Below, piece after piece: positions 20,353 through 32,800 of a stretch of 34,279 nt of DNA. Under the pieces are notes generated by a model. The model saw only the letters and a program-made list of their open reading frames with translations, had not been told where the DNA came from and ran no database searches. Every line of letters starts with the position of its first letter. The first letter of the stretch is position 1. The position numbers were made by a program, and so were the translations under genes. Source of the DNA: a virus; the IMG/VR virus record IMGVR_UViG_3300023180_000198, positions 1 to 34,279 of that record; one strand, written 5' to 3'.

Positions 20353-23300
20353 TGAGTCAAATACAAAGACAAGATAATTTATTTTCAGCAGAAGACTGGA
20401 AGGTAGTTTATAGAACATTTAATCAGGCAGACTTTACTGCATATGATTATGACACAATCAGAACTGCCATGCTAGATTATATTCAGGTCAACTACCCAGA
20501 AGATTTCAACGACTATATTCAGTCAAGTGAATTTATTGCCATCATTGACCTGTTGGCATTTTTAGGACAAAGTTTAGCATTTAGAACTGATTTGAATTCT
20601 CGAGAAAACTTTTTTGACACTGCTGAAAGACGAGAAAGCATATTAAGACTAGCAAAATTAATCAACTACCAGCCCAAAAGAAATGTTCCTGCCAGAGGAA
20701 TTCTCAAAGTCAACAAAATTAGAACAACTGAACCAATAACAGATTCTGAAGGTACTGCACTAGACAATAAAAATGTTGTCTGGAATGATCCAAACAATCC
20801 CGACTGGTATGATCAATGGTTGTCTGTGATAAACACAGCGTTTAGTTCTACAAATCAATTTGGAGATCCATACAAAAGCAAATCAATATCTGGAATTGAA
20901 ACAGATGTTTACAATATCAATTCAACTACCAATCAGGCTGTGGTTAAAAACTTTACACAGTCAATTGATGGAATATCAACATCTATAGATGTAGTCAAAT
21001 CTGATATTCATGAAGATGGTTATCTTTACGAAAAATCACCAGACTCATCTGAATCTTATAACTTATTATATAGAAATGACAATCAAGGATTTGGCAGTAC
21101 TGACACAGGTTTTTTTGTTTACTTTAAAGAAGGTGAGCTACAGCATCAAGACTATCAATTCAGCACACCAGTACCAAATAGAAATACCAACGTTGATGTT
21201 ACAAACATCAATGACACAGATGTTTTTGTACAAAAAATTACATCGTCTGGTACACCAATTGAAAAATGGACCAAAGTACCAAACTTGTTTGGTCAAAACA
21301 CAATTTACAACAGTTTAAATCTTAACACCAGAAATATCTTTAACGTTGAATCTAGGGTTGATGATCAAATCACAGTGCAATTCAGCGATGGTAATTTTGG
21401 TAATGCACCATATGGTAAATTTAGAATTTGGTACAGACAAAGCAATGGTCAAGGTCAGATAATTAGAAAAGACAGAATTCAAAACAAAGAAATTTCTATT
21501 GCATATCTCAACAAAGAAGGTCAGCAGTTTACACTGACACTTAGTTTGTCATTAAACTACACAGTTTCAAACTCACAACCAGCAGAAACAGATGCTGAAA
21601 TAAAAACTAATGCACCGCAAACATTCTACACACAGGACAGAATGGTTAATGCAGAAGATTATAATATTTTTCCATTAACACAAAGCAACACTGTTAGAAA
21701 ACTAAAAGCAATAAACAAAACACACATAGGTCACAGTAGATACATTGATATCAATGATCCAACAGGAACAGTTAAAAGTGTTAATGTGTATGGTAACGAT
21801 GGTATTTTATATAAAGATCCAGACTTTAGTTTAAATGAAGAAGAAATTGAAGGCACAGTTGTTGACAACAGCAGTTACAACTATATTATCAATAACATAT
21901 TACAGCCTTTGATTAAAAAAACACAATTGAAAAACTTCTACTATGACACATATAAAAACAATATTTTAGATATACATGATAGTACACAGTTTGAAATGAC
22001 CAATGCTAGTGAAAAAATAGTCTGGCATCCATTTCCTGATTCAGGAGAAAGCGATTCTGGATATTTTTATTTGTTTGGCGGATCAACAGACATTTCAAAT
22101 TCAACAACCATTTACAATAATCCTTATAGTGGACTAGAAAAACTAGGATTTGTAAGGCCCGGAACAAAATTAGAATTTGTTGACGATTACACATCTCCAA
22201 CTACAGTAGTATGGACAACTGTTGTTAGCGTAAGAAATAATGGTAGTATGCTTTCTAGTGATACCACTGGTTGTGTACAACTCACAGAACAAATAACTAA
22301 AGGATTAAAAGTACGAACAGTTTTACCAAGTATAAGAACAACACTATCAAGCAGTGAAAGATCCTTAATACAAACCAAAATGGAAAACGGCGAAGATTTT
22401 GCTTTAGGATATCATTACTATGCATCACCGGATCAAAATTCTCCAGGTGTTGCTGAGTTGTCAATTCCTAGTACAGGTTCTGCATGGTATGTTATTAACG
22501 AAGACTATTTAGATTCTACCGGTGATTTTTCAATCACAAATAACAAAATACATAACAATGTACAGTCTTTAAGCAGTGATACTTCATGGTTAATTTATGC
22601 TGAATATATTCCAGCACCTAGCACACAAGCCAGTCCAAGATACAGATTTACTGTGAGAGGATTAGACTATGTGTTTGAAAGCAAAGACGAAGTAAGATTT
22701 TATTACGTTGAAGATTATAAAAATATTGATACTGCCACAGGCAAAGCAGTTAAAGACACAGTTACTCTTTTAGATATTAATAAAGATGCAACTGTGCTCA
22801 CAGATCCTGCAAATGCTTCTGTTATAACTGATCCAATTGTTTTTAACATTACAGATAACTTTACTGAACAAGATGGATATGTTGACACAAAGAAAGTCAA
22901 AGTTTCTAATATTGATTCAGACGATGATGGTGCACCAGACAACCCAATAGCACATGAAAATCTTATAGATAATAACAACTACATATTTTTTAACAGCTAT
23001 GAAAGTTATGATGGTTACACATATTACATGTTGAATTCAGATGTTACACAGGTAGCAAACACAGATGTAGCTAATACTACTAGTGGTATTACTTTTGTAA
23101 CAGCAGACCAATATTTTTATAATAGCGATGGAAATACAGCAACAGTGATTCACGAAGATTCTGGTAACCCAATCAAAAGAGAAGGTTTCTTAAACAATGT
23201 AACCTATAAGGCTTATCTAGGAAGAAGTTTTACAACTTCTGATAAACTGTATTTCCAATATAAACACTCGGCACCAAGAGATCAACGTATTGATCCAAGT

Positions 23301-23882
23301 GTTTCTAATATTATTGAATTAATTGTTTTACAACAACAGTATCAAGCAGATATTACCAATTGGTTTAACAACAATGGTTCTAGGGCCACGTTACCAGCAC
23401 AGCCAACCAGCGATGAAATTAGAGAAAACTTACTTGACATTGAAAAATACAAGTCAATAGGTGATCAAATTGTGTACACATCAGCAAGATTTAAATTATT
23501 ATTTGGTGATACTGCTGATTCTCAAAATCAAGCAGTGTTTAAAGTGGTTAAGATTCCTGGTGCAACATACACAGACAATCAAATCAAAACCGAAGTAGTA
23601 CAGGCCATTAGTAATTATTTTTCAATTTCAAACTGGGACTTTGGTGATACTTTTTATTTTTCTGAACTGGCCGCATATATTCATACACAGTTGAGTTCAC
23701 AAATTTCAAGTGTGGTTATTGTACCAAAAGATGCTGAAGCAAAATTTGGCGATTTATTCCAAATCAAATCAGCAAGTAATGAATTATTTTTTAGTACTGC
23801 ATCTGTTGATCAAGTACAAATTGTATCTGGACTTACAGGTGTAAACTTAAGATCAACTACAAGCACAGTTGGAGGTAGTTAA
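20352..23882 (+). CDS. 6: Baseplate wedge protein gp6
   Basis: The 1176-residue inner wedge protein that forms the continuous ring around the hub. The N-terminus is characteristic: YDTIRTAMLDYIQVNYPEDF, then SSEFIAIIDLLAFLGQSLAF and RTDLNSRENFFDTAERRESI. A C-terminal part with FYFSELAAYIHTQLSSQISS is the gp6/J-type wedge end. It is nearly twice T4 gp6 (660), with beta-rich inserts in the middle. It overlaps gp25 at the start and gp7 at the stop (TAATG at 23880-23884), so the three genes are coupled. Confidence 0.93.
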   Translation: MSQIQRQDNLFSAEDWKVVYRTFNQADFTAYDYDTIRTAMLDYIQVNYPEDFNDYIQSSEFIAIIDLLAFLGQSLAFRTDLNSRENFFDTAERRESILRLAKLINYQPKRNVPARGILKVNKIRTTEPITDSEGTALDNKNVVWNDPNNPDWYDQWLSVINTAFSSTNQFGDPYKSKSISGIETDVYNINSTTNQAVVKNFTQSIDGISTSIDVVKSDIHEDGYLYEKSPDSSESYNLLYRNDNQGFGSTDTGFFVYFKEGELQHQDYQFSTPVPNRNTNVDVTNINDTDVFVQKITSSGTPIEKWTKVPNLFGQNTIYNSLNLNTRNIFNVESRVDDQITVQFSDGNFGNAPYGKFRIWYRQSNGQGQIIRKDRIQNKEISIAYLNKEGQQFTLTLSLSLNYTVSNSQPAETDAEIKTNAPQTFYTQDRMVNAEDYNIFPLTQSNTVRKLKAINKTHIGHSRYIDINDPTGTVKSVNVYGNDGILYKDPDFSLNEEEIEGTVVDNSSYNYIINNILQPLIKKTQLKNFYYDTYKNNILDIHDSTQFEMTNASEKIVWHPFPDSGESDSGYFYLFGGSTDISNSTTIYNNPYSGLEKLGFVRPGTKLEFVDDYTSPTTVVWTTVVSVRNNGSMLSSDTTGCVQLTEQITKGLKVRTVLPSIRTTLSSSERSLIQTKMENGEDFALGYHYYASPDQNSPGVAELSIPSTGSAWYVINEDYLDSTGDFSITNNKIHNNVQSLSSDTSWLIYAEYIPAPSTQASPRYRFTVRGLDYVFESKDEVRFYYVEDYKNIDTATGKAVKDTVTLLDINKDATVLTDPANASVITDPIVFNITDNFTEQDGYVDTKKVKVSNIDSDDDGAPDNPIAHENLIDNNNYIFFNSYESYDGYTYYMLNSDVTQVANTDVANTTSGITFVTADQYFYNSDGNTATVIHEDSGNPIKREGFLNNVTYKAYLGRSFTTSDKLYFQYKHSAPRDQRIDPSVSNIIELIVLQQQYQADITNWFNNNGSRATLPAQPTSDEIRENLLDIEKYKSIGDQIVYTSARFKLLFGDTADSQNQAVFKVVKIPGATYTDNQIKTEVVQAISNYFSISNWDFGDTFYFSELAAYIHTQLSSQISSVVIVPKDAEAKFGDLFQIKSASNELFFSTASVDQVQIVSGLTGVNLRSTTSTVGGS

Positions 23883-26800
23883 TGTCATATCATGACAATA
23901 ATGACATTGAAAGCAATGTAGAATTGTCAAATGTTCAAGTTAGCAATGCTAACGTTGAAAGCAATTCAGGCATTGTCAGTACTGATTCTACAGCATTGAG
24001 TTTTTTACCGGAAGTGTTCCAGACAGAAAAGTTGAAAAACTTTTTTGACGGCACAGTTGAACAAGTTTTAAGAAAACCCAACGATGAAAAAACTACTGAA
24101 TACATTGGAAGAAAAACCGACGTTTATTTTGATAGCAGTAAAGACAATTATAAAATTGAAAAAACAAAAAATCGTCAAAACTATCAATTAGAGCCCGGCA
24201 TTGTTTTAAAAGATAACGATTCCGGTGAAACTACTAATGCTATATTTTATAATGAAATTTTAGATCATATTGATCATGAAAACGGAATAGTATCAAATCA
24301 AAATCGATTGTTTAATCAAAAGTATTATAGTTTTTCACCACCTATTGACTATGACAAATTTGTCAATTATGACAACTACTATTGGTATCCAAGTCAAGAT
24401 CTTAACGTACCATCAATTGTAGTAGACGGCACAACTGAAAACTTTACAGCAAATAACAGTCAAACCACATTCACATTAGAATCTGCTATAACAGAAACAA
24501 TAATACAAAAGTTTGTTGAAACAGATAAAAACAATTCTCTTAGTGATACTGCTAACATTGTTTTCAACTTATCAAATTATTTTAACAGCGACACTGATAT
24601 TGTTAAATTAGACGGCAGTGTTTTTACAAGTTACACAGCCAACAATACTAACAAAACAATAACGTTCAGCACCGGTGATATTGACAGCAACAGCATAGTT
24701 GAAGTTTTTTATATTACTGATGTTATAAAAGTAAATGGTATAACTGTTGACTACGACAACTATACTGCACTTGGTAAAACATTGGTATTATCAACTGCTT
24801 CTAGTGCCAACGATGTTGTTGAGATATCACACAATGTACGACCAGATCTAATATTAGGAAATAAAGAATATGTTTCTCCTAATAATATTAAGTTTAGTTC
24901 TGGCATGTTGATCAAATTTAATGATGCATATCTAATTGATATACAAGGACAGTACCAATCACAAAAGTTTTTTGTTGAAGGTGTTAACAGTGCATCAGGT
25001 ATTGAATTTGTTGAACTAAGCACCGAACCTGAATTGTTTTTAGCTGATGAGCTGTTACCATGGGATTCTGCTGATAGTATAGGACTAGCAGATGAAAATG
25101 GTGGGTGGGATTCTGCAAGATGGAGTTCTGTTTCTGATATTACTAATCCAGACTACATCACAATTGAAAGAGGAAGTCGAGATAATAATCCATGGAGTAG
25201 AACCAATGGTTGGATTCACAAAGATAATTTAACAAATTACAGAACTCTACAGCAAACAGTTAACGTGTTTCATCCATGGGATGCTGTAACTGACGATATT
25301 AGAGGTTTTGATACAGGCTTCTGGGACGTTACTACTGACACACAAGAAACCACATTTCAATTAGACAACAGCAGAAAAGGTCGTAGACCAATCATTGAAT
25401 TTGAAAAAAATATCAAATTATATAATTACGGAACACAACATGCTGTTACTGTTGATGTTTTAGCAGACGACGACACTGTTGATGACATCAACGGTTCATC
25501 TACATACACTGTTGACGGTATTAACATTGAAGATGATATGCTTATCTTGTTCCGAAACAGTGATTTTGAAACAACACTTGTGCCATGGTCCGGTGATGCA
25601 TACCCATGGGATCATGACTCTGATGCAAATGTGGCAACGGGCGGTCCTACAGGTGGTGATCAAGGCTGGGATATTACCGGTGCTGATTTTGATGTATCAT
25701 CATCAGTCTGGCAAGTAACAGGACACAGCACAGGAAATATTCAATTAGTCAAATACAACAACATTGCTACAGATTTTAATATTTCAGATGGTTCAAAAAT
25801 TACAGTAAGACTAGGAACAACATATCAAGGAAAAGAATATTACTGGGACGGCTTTAGTTGGATTGAATCTCAAGCAAAAGACAGTATTAATTCTGCACCG
25901 TTGTTTGATATCTACAACAACGCCGGCGAGCTAATCAGTGATGGTTCTCCGGAAGCTGGCAACAAAATATTTGGTTACGAAGTTGGAACAGGCAGTAACG
26001 ATCCTTATCTAAAATTTCCTTTAACTTATGAAAATTACAACACAGTGGGTGATATCAAATTTAAAAATCATTTAGCTGATGCTAATTCCACACATGGTCA
26101 TCTTAACTATAAAAAGTACATTTACAAAAACAAATTGCAAGATACTTTTTACTACACTGTAATTGTGCATCCAAGTAAACGTAATACAGGAAACAAGTAT
26201 TTTATTGACAACATTGAACAACAGAATTTGGTTTTTATCAAAGGAAACAAATATGTACTTGATCTTAGCGATTCAAGTTTTTCCGCAACTGGATTTTCTG
26301 GCTTAAATCATCAATTTGCATTGTCTGAAACACCCGATGGTAGATGGAACAGTGGAACAAGATACGACACTAATGTAAAATATTTTATTGACGATGTTCA
26401 AGTGTTGCCAGCTGATTTTTATAACAGTTTTGCTAGTGCTGAAAAAAGAAGAATTGAATTTTTACCTGATCAGGAAACACCAGATCAATTGTATTATTAT
26501 TGTGTTCATCATGAGAATATGGGTGGAGAAATAAGAACTGTTGAAAACAATATCAGTTCTTTGGTTGATGCCACTGTTATTGAATATCAAAACGAATGGG
26601 TTCTTAAAAAAGAAAAATCATATCAAAAAGTGATTCAAGAGTTTATAGTTGACAGTGAATCAAACAAAAACACATTTGTTTTAGATGCAACCATTGCCGG
26701 AGATGCAGTAGCTAAAGTATATGTCAACAACAAACAACTTGAATATAAAGTTGATTATACTATTTCAAAAAATCAAATAATAAACACAACCAATAACATA

Positions 26801-29800
26801 AGCGAAGGATCACATGTTCTTGTAAAATGGCAAACACTTGAGAATAAACAATTAAAATCAGCATATTATGAAATTCCTAAAAATCTTTCAAATAATCCAC
26901 AAAACAAATCAGTAATTTCATACTCATTTAGTGATTATCTAAGTCATTTTTATTCTACAATTTCAAATCAATCAAATTTGGTAGGATTAGCTTCTGAGAA
27001 TAACAGCTACAGAGACACTCAAAAAGATATATCACAAGGTGATGTGATTCTACAACATACTGCTCCGTTAATGAAAGCCGGAGTACATGTCAACAGCTTG
27101 TCTCGTGATTTAATTAAATCAATTAAACTTGCACAGACAGACTATACAAAATTTAAAAATCAATTTGTTACAAAAGCACAATCAATTATTGATTCGTCAG
27201 ACACTTCGGTACTGACAGATAGTGAACTAGTAGACACTATTCTAAAAGAAATGAATGCTAACAAAAAAGCCACTAGCAAGTGGTCACACAGTTTAATGTT
27301 GGCATATGGTGATACCAAGCAGACACAATCAATCACAATAGATTCAACTAATAAAACATGGAACACATTTTCTCAAGGACTTCCACAAGTGTTTGTTCAA
27401 GATGCACAAGGATTCCATCAACAATCTGGTGAACCAGGGTTGGAAATTGATTTTAGATTTGATCCTGCTACTGAAAAACAAACAAAATCTTTATACATTT
27501 ATCAAAACAACAAACAGTTGTTAATGAATCATGATTACATACTTGATAATTCAAATAGCACAACAAGTATTGTTTTTATAGCAGATATTAGACCTGACAT
27601 TGGCGATGTAATTCGTATTGAATATTTTGCAGACAAACAACCAGCATGGATTCCAGCCACTCCGGCAAAACTTGGTATGACTGGTTTGTACAAACCAGAA
27701 CAAACTGTAGATAATGGTCATGCTGAAACTACATTTTATTTTATCCAAGGCCATGACGGTAGTTTAACTTTGAACTATGGAAACGACATTGATAGAGCAT
27801 TATTAGAACTAGAAAAAAGAATATACAATGATTGTGAAAACAAATTTATTGATCCAGATTATGTTCCTGCTCTTTCATATCAAACACTAGTCAGCAACTA
27901 TTTCAATAAAAAAGATTATTCTTACAAAGATTATACAAATATCATAAGATCACAAATGCATTCATGGTTTGTTTTCAATAAAGTTGATTGGGAACTAAAT
28001 GATTCTACAAACAACAATTGGAGAGCATGGAACTGGAGCTCTGTAGCAAACTTAGAAGGTGATAGAACACCCGGTCATTGGAGAGGAATTTTTAAAAAGT
28101 TTTATGGCACAGAAAAACCTCACACTCACCCATGGGAAATGTTAGGATTCACAACAAAACCTCTTTGGTGGGATAGAAACTACAGCTGGACTAGTTTTAC
28201 AAAAAGACAAAAATTAATCAACGATATTGAAAACGGTATAATCATTGCTGGCGAAAGAGAAAACCTTTCTGACTTATCATACACAGACAAAAACAATCCG
28301 TACAGACATGAAAACTTTTCATCTTTTGTTCCTGTAGATATTAGTGGTAATGTTTTAAACCCATGGGCAATTGGTTTATGTAATAAATTACCACAAGGTA
28401 CTAACACAGAACTCAGCTGGAGAATTGGAGATTTATCACCTGCAGAATTGGCTTTTTATAGAAACAGTGCATATCCGTTTGCATTGGTATCTACTATAGC
28501 ATTAATGAAACCAGCAGAGTTTTTTGAATTATTTTTTGATACATTGAATTCTGCTACTGCAACAATAAACAAAAACAATGTGTATGATAAAAACACAAAT
28601 TTAAGACAGTCAAACAATGTCAAAGTTCATCGAGAACTTGATAATTCTTCAGTGGTAGTAGGAACTGGTTATCAGCAATACATTAGTGAAAACATTATCA
28701 ACAACTCAAGCAACGTTGAAATAAACTACGGTAATATCATAAGAAACAGTGTACCGCAGTTGATTCACAAACAGTCCGCTTTCATTGATTTTGGTTCATA
28801 CAAAGCACAAGCCGAATCATATTCACCTACTGCTCAAAGAACCAGTGTGTTTATTCCAACCGATGATATAGATCATTTGACACATGTTAGCACACCAATA
28901 CAAGGATCCAGTTATTCTGCTGTGGTCATTGAAAAAACAATACATGGTTATCGTGTCTCAGGATATGATATTGGCAAGAATTATTTTGAAAGCACAGTCA
29001 GTGACATAAATGGTTTATCAGTTAGTGTCAATATAGGTGGTACACCAATTAACATTCCATCATACACACCAAATCAAACTGTGGCGGTAGACAGTTTTGT
29101 AAGATATGAAGGTGCTGTATATAAAGCAACTCAACCACATGTGACCGGAGATATTTTTGAACCTAAATACTATCAGTCAGTAAAAAATATTCCAATAACC
29201 GGCGGTGCTTCTGCAACTTATTACAAACAAATCAAAAACAACAAAGTAGCCAAAATAGAGTATGGTACTGAATTTAAAACTATACAAGAAGTTTTTGATT
29301 TCTTAGTTAACTATGGTAGAAAACTAGAATCAGATGGTTGGATCTTTGACGAATATCTAAAAGAACAAAATGAAACAAGTAACTGGTTATATGCCGCTAA
29401 AGAATTTTTATTTTGGAGTTTAGGCTCCTGGAGTAATGGTAGTTTATTAACTTTATCTCCAAGTGCCAATAGAATTAAATTTAAACCCAAGTCAGGTGTA
29501 GTGTCATCAGTTGAAGATGTGGTTGGCAACACATATTCAATACTTGACAAAAATGGAGCTCCGGTGCCAGCAGAAGATACACAGATACTAAGAGATGGAT
29601 CGCAGATCACAATTAGACACTATAACAAAACACCTCTTTACTTTGTAAACTTATATGCAAGAGAACTTGAACATATTACTGTGTTTAACAATACTACAAC
29701 ATTTGGAGATAAAATATTTGATCCAATACTTGCTGTTAGACAACCTAGATTAAAACAGACACTGCTAAGAACTAAAGACTGGTACGGAAAATACGAAGCC

Positions 29801-32800
29801 AATGGATTCATAATTGATTCAAATGCTGGAATTATCAGTAACTTTGAAACGTCAACTAGAGACATGACTAGATATCTAGATGTTGATAAACCTATCAATA
29901 ACGAAATTCTAAACGAAACAGGATTGCACACAATAGGATATCAGAATAGAGAGAATCTAAAAAATCTTGAAATTTTAGATGAAAACCAAACCAAATTTTA
30001 TCAAGGCTTTATTAGACAAAAAGGCACAGAAAACAGCATTGACAAACTGCTAAGAAGTGATGTTATCAGTGATAGACAAGACATTAACTTGTACGAATAT
30101 TATGCTTTTAAGATTGCAGAATTTGGCGGCTCTGGTGTTAATCAGTCAATTGAGTTCAAACTAGATTCAACTAAAATCAAAAATAATCCACAGTTGATTT
30201 CATTCTTACCAACATCAGATTCAGTTGTAACAACAGATGTAGAAACTGATAATATTATTACCATTGATGTTGATGATACCGAAAACTGGATTAAAAAGCC
30301 AGACGGCGACAAAACAACAACTGATTTATTTTCCGTTAGATCAGAAAAATTTGAAATGCCAACAGCGGGTTATGTGCATGTCAAAGACACAACTTATCAA
30401 GTGTTTGACAAGAGCAATTTAAATCTGCACTACCAAACAAATGCCAACAGTAATATACAATTAGGATCAACATACTGGATTGCGTATGACAACAACAGAG
30501 ACTGGAATGTGTATAGACTCTCTAACTTGTCGCAATCAATTGACGGAATAGTATCAGCAGATCCATTAACAGTAACCGTTGATGATTCAACTGGTAACTT
30601 GATTAGCAACGTTGGCGAAACTGTAGATGTGGTTATTCCAAAACACACTGATTCAAACAGCAATGTTGTACTTGATATGGTGCACGGGTCTAAAACACTA
30701 ACACTGGTAGAATCAGATCAAACAATATCAAAAACATTCGCACTAACTGACCTGTTAGGTTCTGGAGCAGATGTTACAGCATCAGGCACAGCAGATCAAG
30801 TACAGAAATTTATAGTCAAATCTGGTGGTACAGGATATTCAGCAGGTGACACTGTAACTGTTGCAGGTTCTGGAGGATCAAGTGCTGTTGGTAATGTAGC
30901 CACTGTTGATGCCAACACTGGTGCTATCACAAGCATAACATTATCTTCCGGAGGTGCAGGTTTTTATGCTGAACCAACAGATATATCAATACTAACAGGC
31001 AATACTGCTTCGGCGGGTGCAAATGCAGTTATTAGATTAAAAGGCAACAACCCAACTTATTACGCAGTTGGTACATTGGCAGATACCAACACATTTGTAA
31101 ACGGAGAAACTGTAACTGACAATCTTGGTAACACTGCTACACTACTTAATACATTTACTGGTGCAGGAATTACTCACTTGTTATTAACTAATGAATCAGG
31201 ATCATCATTTGGCACAGCAACATACATTGCAGGTGCAACAGCAAATCTTTCAACAATTTCAAACGTAACAACACTACCAAGTGCAAATATTTCTGATACA
31301 GATTATGATGATTTTGATAAGACTTTTGGTGGATTGCTGTCACTACAAGTCAATGCAGGAGGTTCAGGATATATCAATCCAAATGTAGAATTTAACGACA
31401 CTGCAAATTCAAATGTTGCCGGCGAAGTAATCACTGCAAACGGTTCAGTCACAAGTGCTTATATAACAGATCCAGGATACGGGTTCCAACAAGTGCTTGG
31501 CACAGAAGCAACACTGGCCGTAGAAGTGCTCGACAGAGTTGACAGTGCAAATGCAGTCACACTTGATTTTGATGACAAACTGATCAAGTGTTCAACTATC
31601 AGCAACATTGCAGTCACAGTAAACAATGAGTTTGATACAACCAACAACGGTAGTGCTAGAATCAATGTCACTGACAGTGCCAATATTACCTTTGCTTCCA
31701 ACATAGATTTAACTGCAAACACAGTTACTACAGCTCTGTCAAATAACTTAACAGACAGATCAACATCAAATGTACAACTAGAATTTTATTTAGATGCTGG
31801 CACATCTGCTTCAGAAGGAAATGTCACAGTATCTTTGAATTACAAAAAAATAACTTATAGTGTTGCTGATACTACAGGTAACTCTGCTACAGCAAACACA
31901 GTAGTTGACAGTTATTTCAACAGCAGTTCACATCCTTTGTATTTCTATAAAGATGTAAGATTAGCTTCAAGAAACAATGGCATAGATCAAAGCAATGTAG
32001 GATCAAATCTGTCCGCCACAGTCAATGATTTTGTGTCTAATGTGTGTTCAGACATTACATTTATTGAAGGTGATAAAATTTGGTTAGACAATGGTGGCAA
32101 TAACAACTGGTATACATTAACAATGACATCTAATGCTAGTGTTAAAACTGCATATGACAATCTGGCAACAAATGCCAATATAGAAACAAGTATAACCGTT
32201 GGCAGTGACTATTGGATTATCCATTCAGATGTCAATTACGATTCGATTGAATCTTCTGTGTTTGAATCAACAGCAAGAACAAACAAAAACAAATCACAGA
32301 TTAACTCAAACTTATTTTACAGATCAAAAGTGGTTGATGTTGAAAACAGATCAAGACAAACTGATTTTGAAATTTGGGATCCTATTAAAAGATTATTTCC
32401 AGGTGAAGCAGAAAGAGAAATAAAATTTATCAGCTCAGTTGACCCAGCAGTTTATACTAACTCTTCAGACCCAAATAGAGATGTTGATGTCACAGCTTGG
32501 GGTCAAGAAAATGTAGGCAGAGTATGGTGGAACACATCAACTGTCAAATACCTTGAATATGAAAATTACAACTTAGATTACAAACAACAGTATTGGGGTA
32601 AAACATTCCCAGGTTCAACATTTGGTGTTTACGAATGGACTGAAAGTACACAAACACCTGAAAAGTATACTGGTTCTGGTACACCTATCAACAACACAGA
32701 CTACAGCACAGTTTCAACTACCAACAAACAAAATATCACAACTGTAAAATACTATTTTTGGGTCAAAAACAGTGATATAGTTCCTAATGTAAATTGGAGA

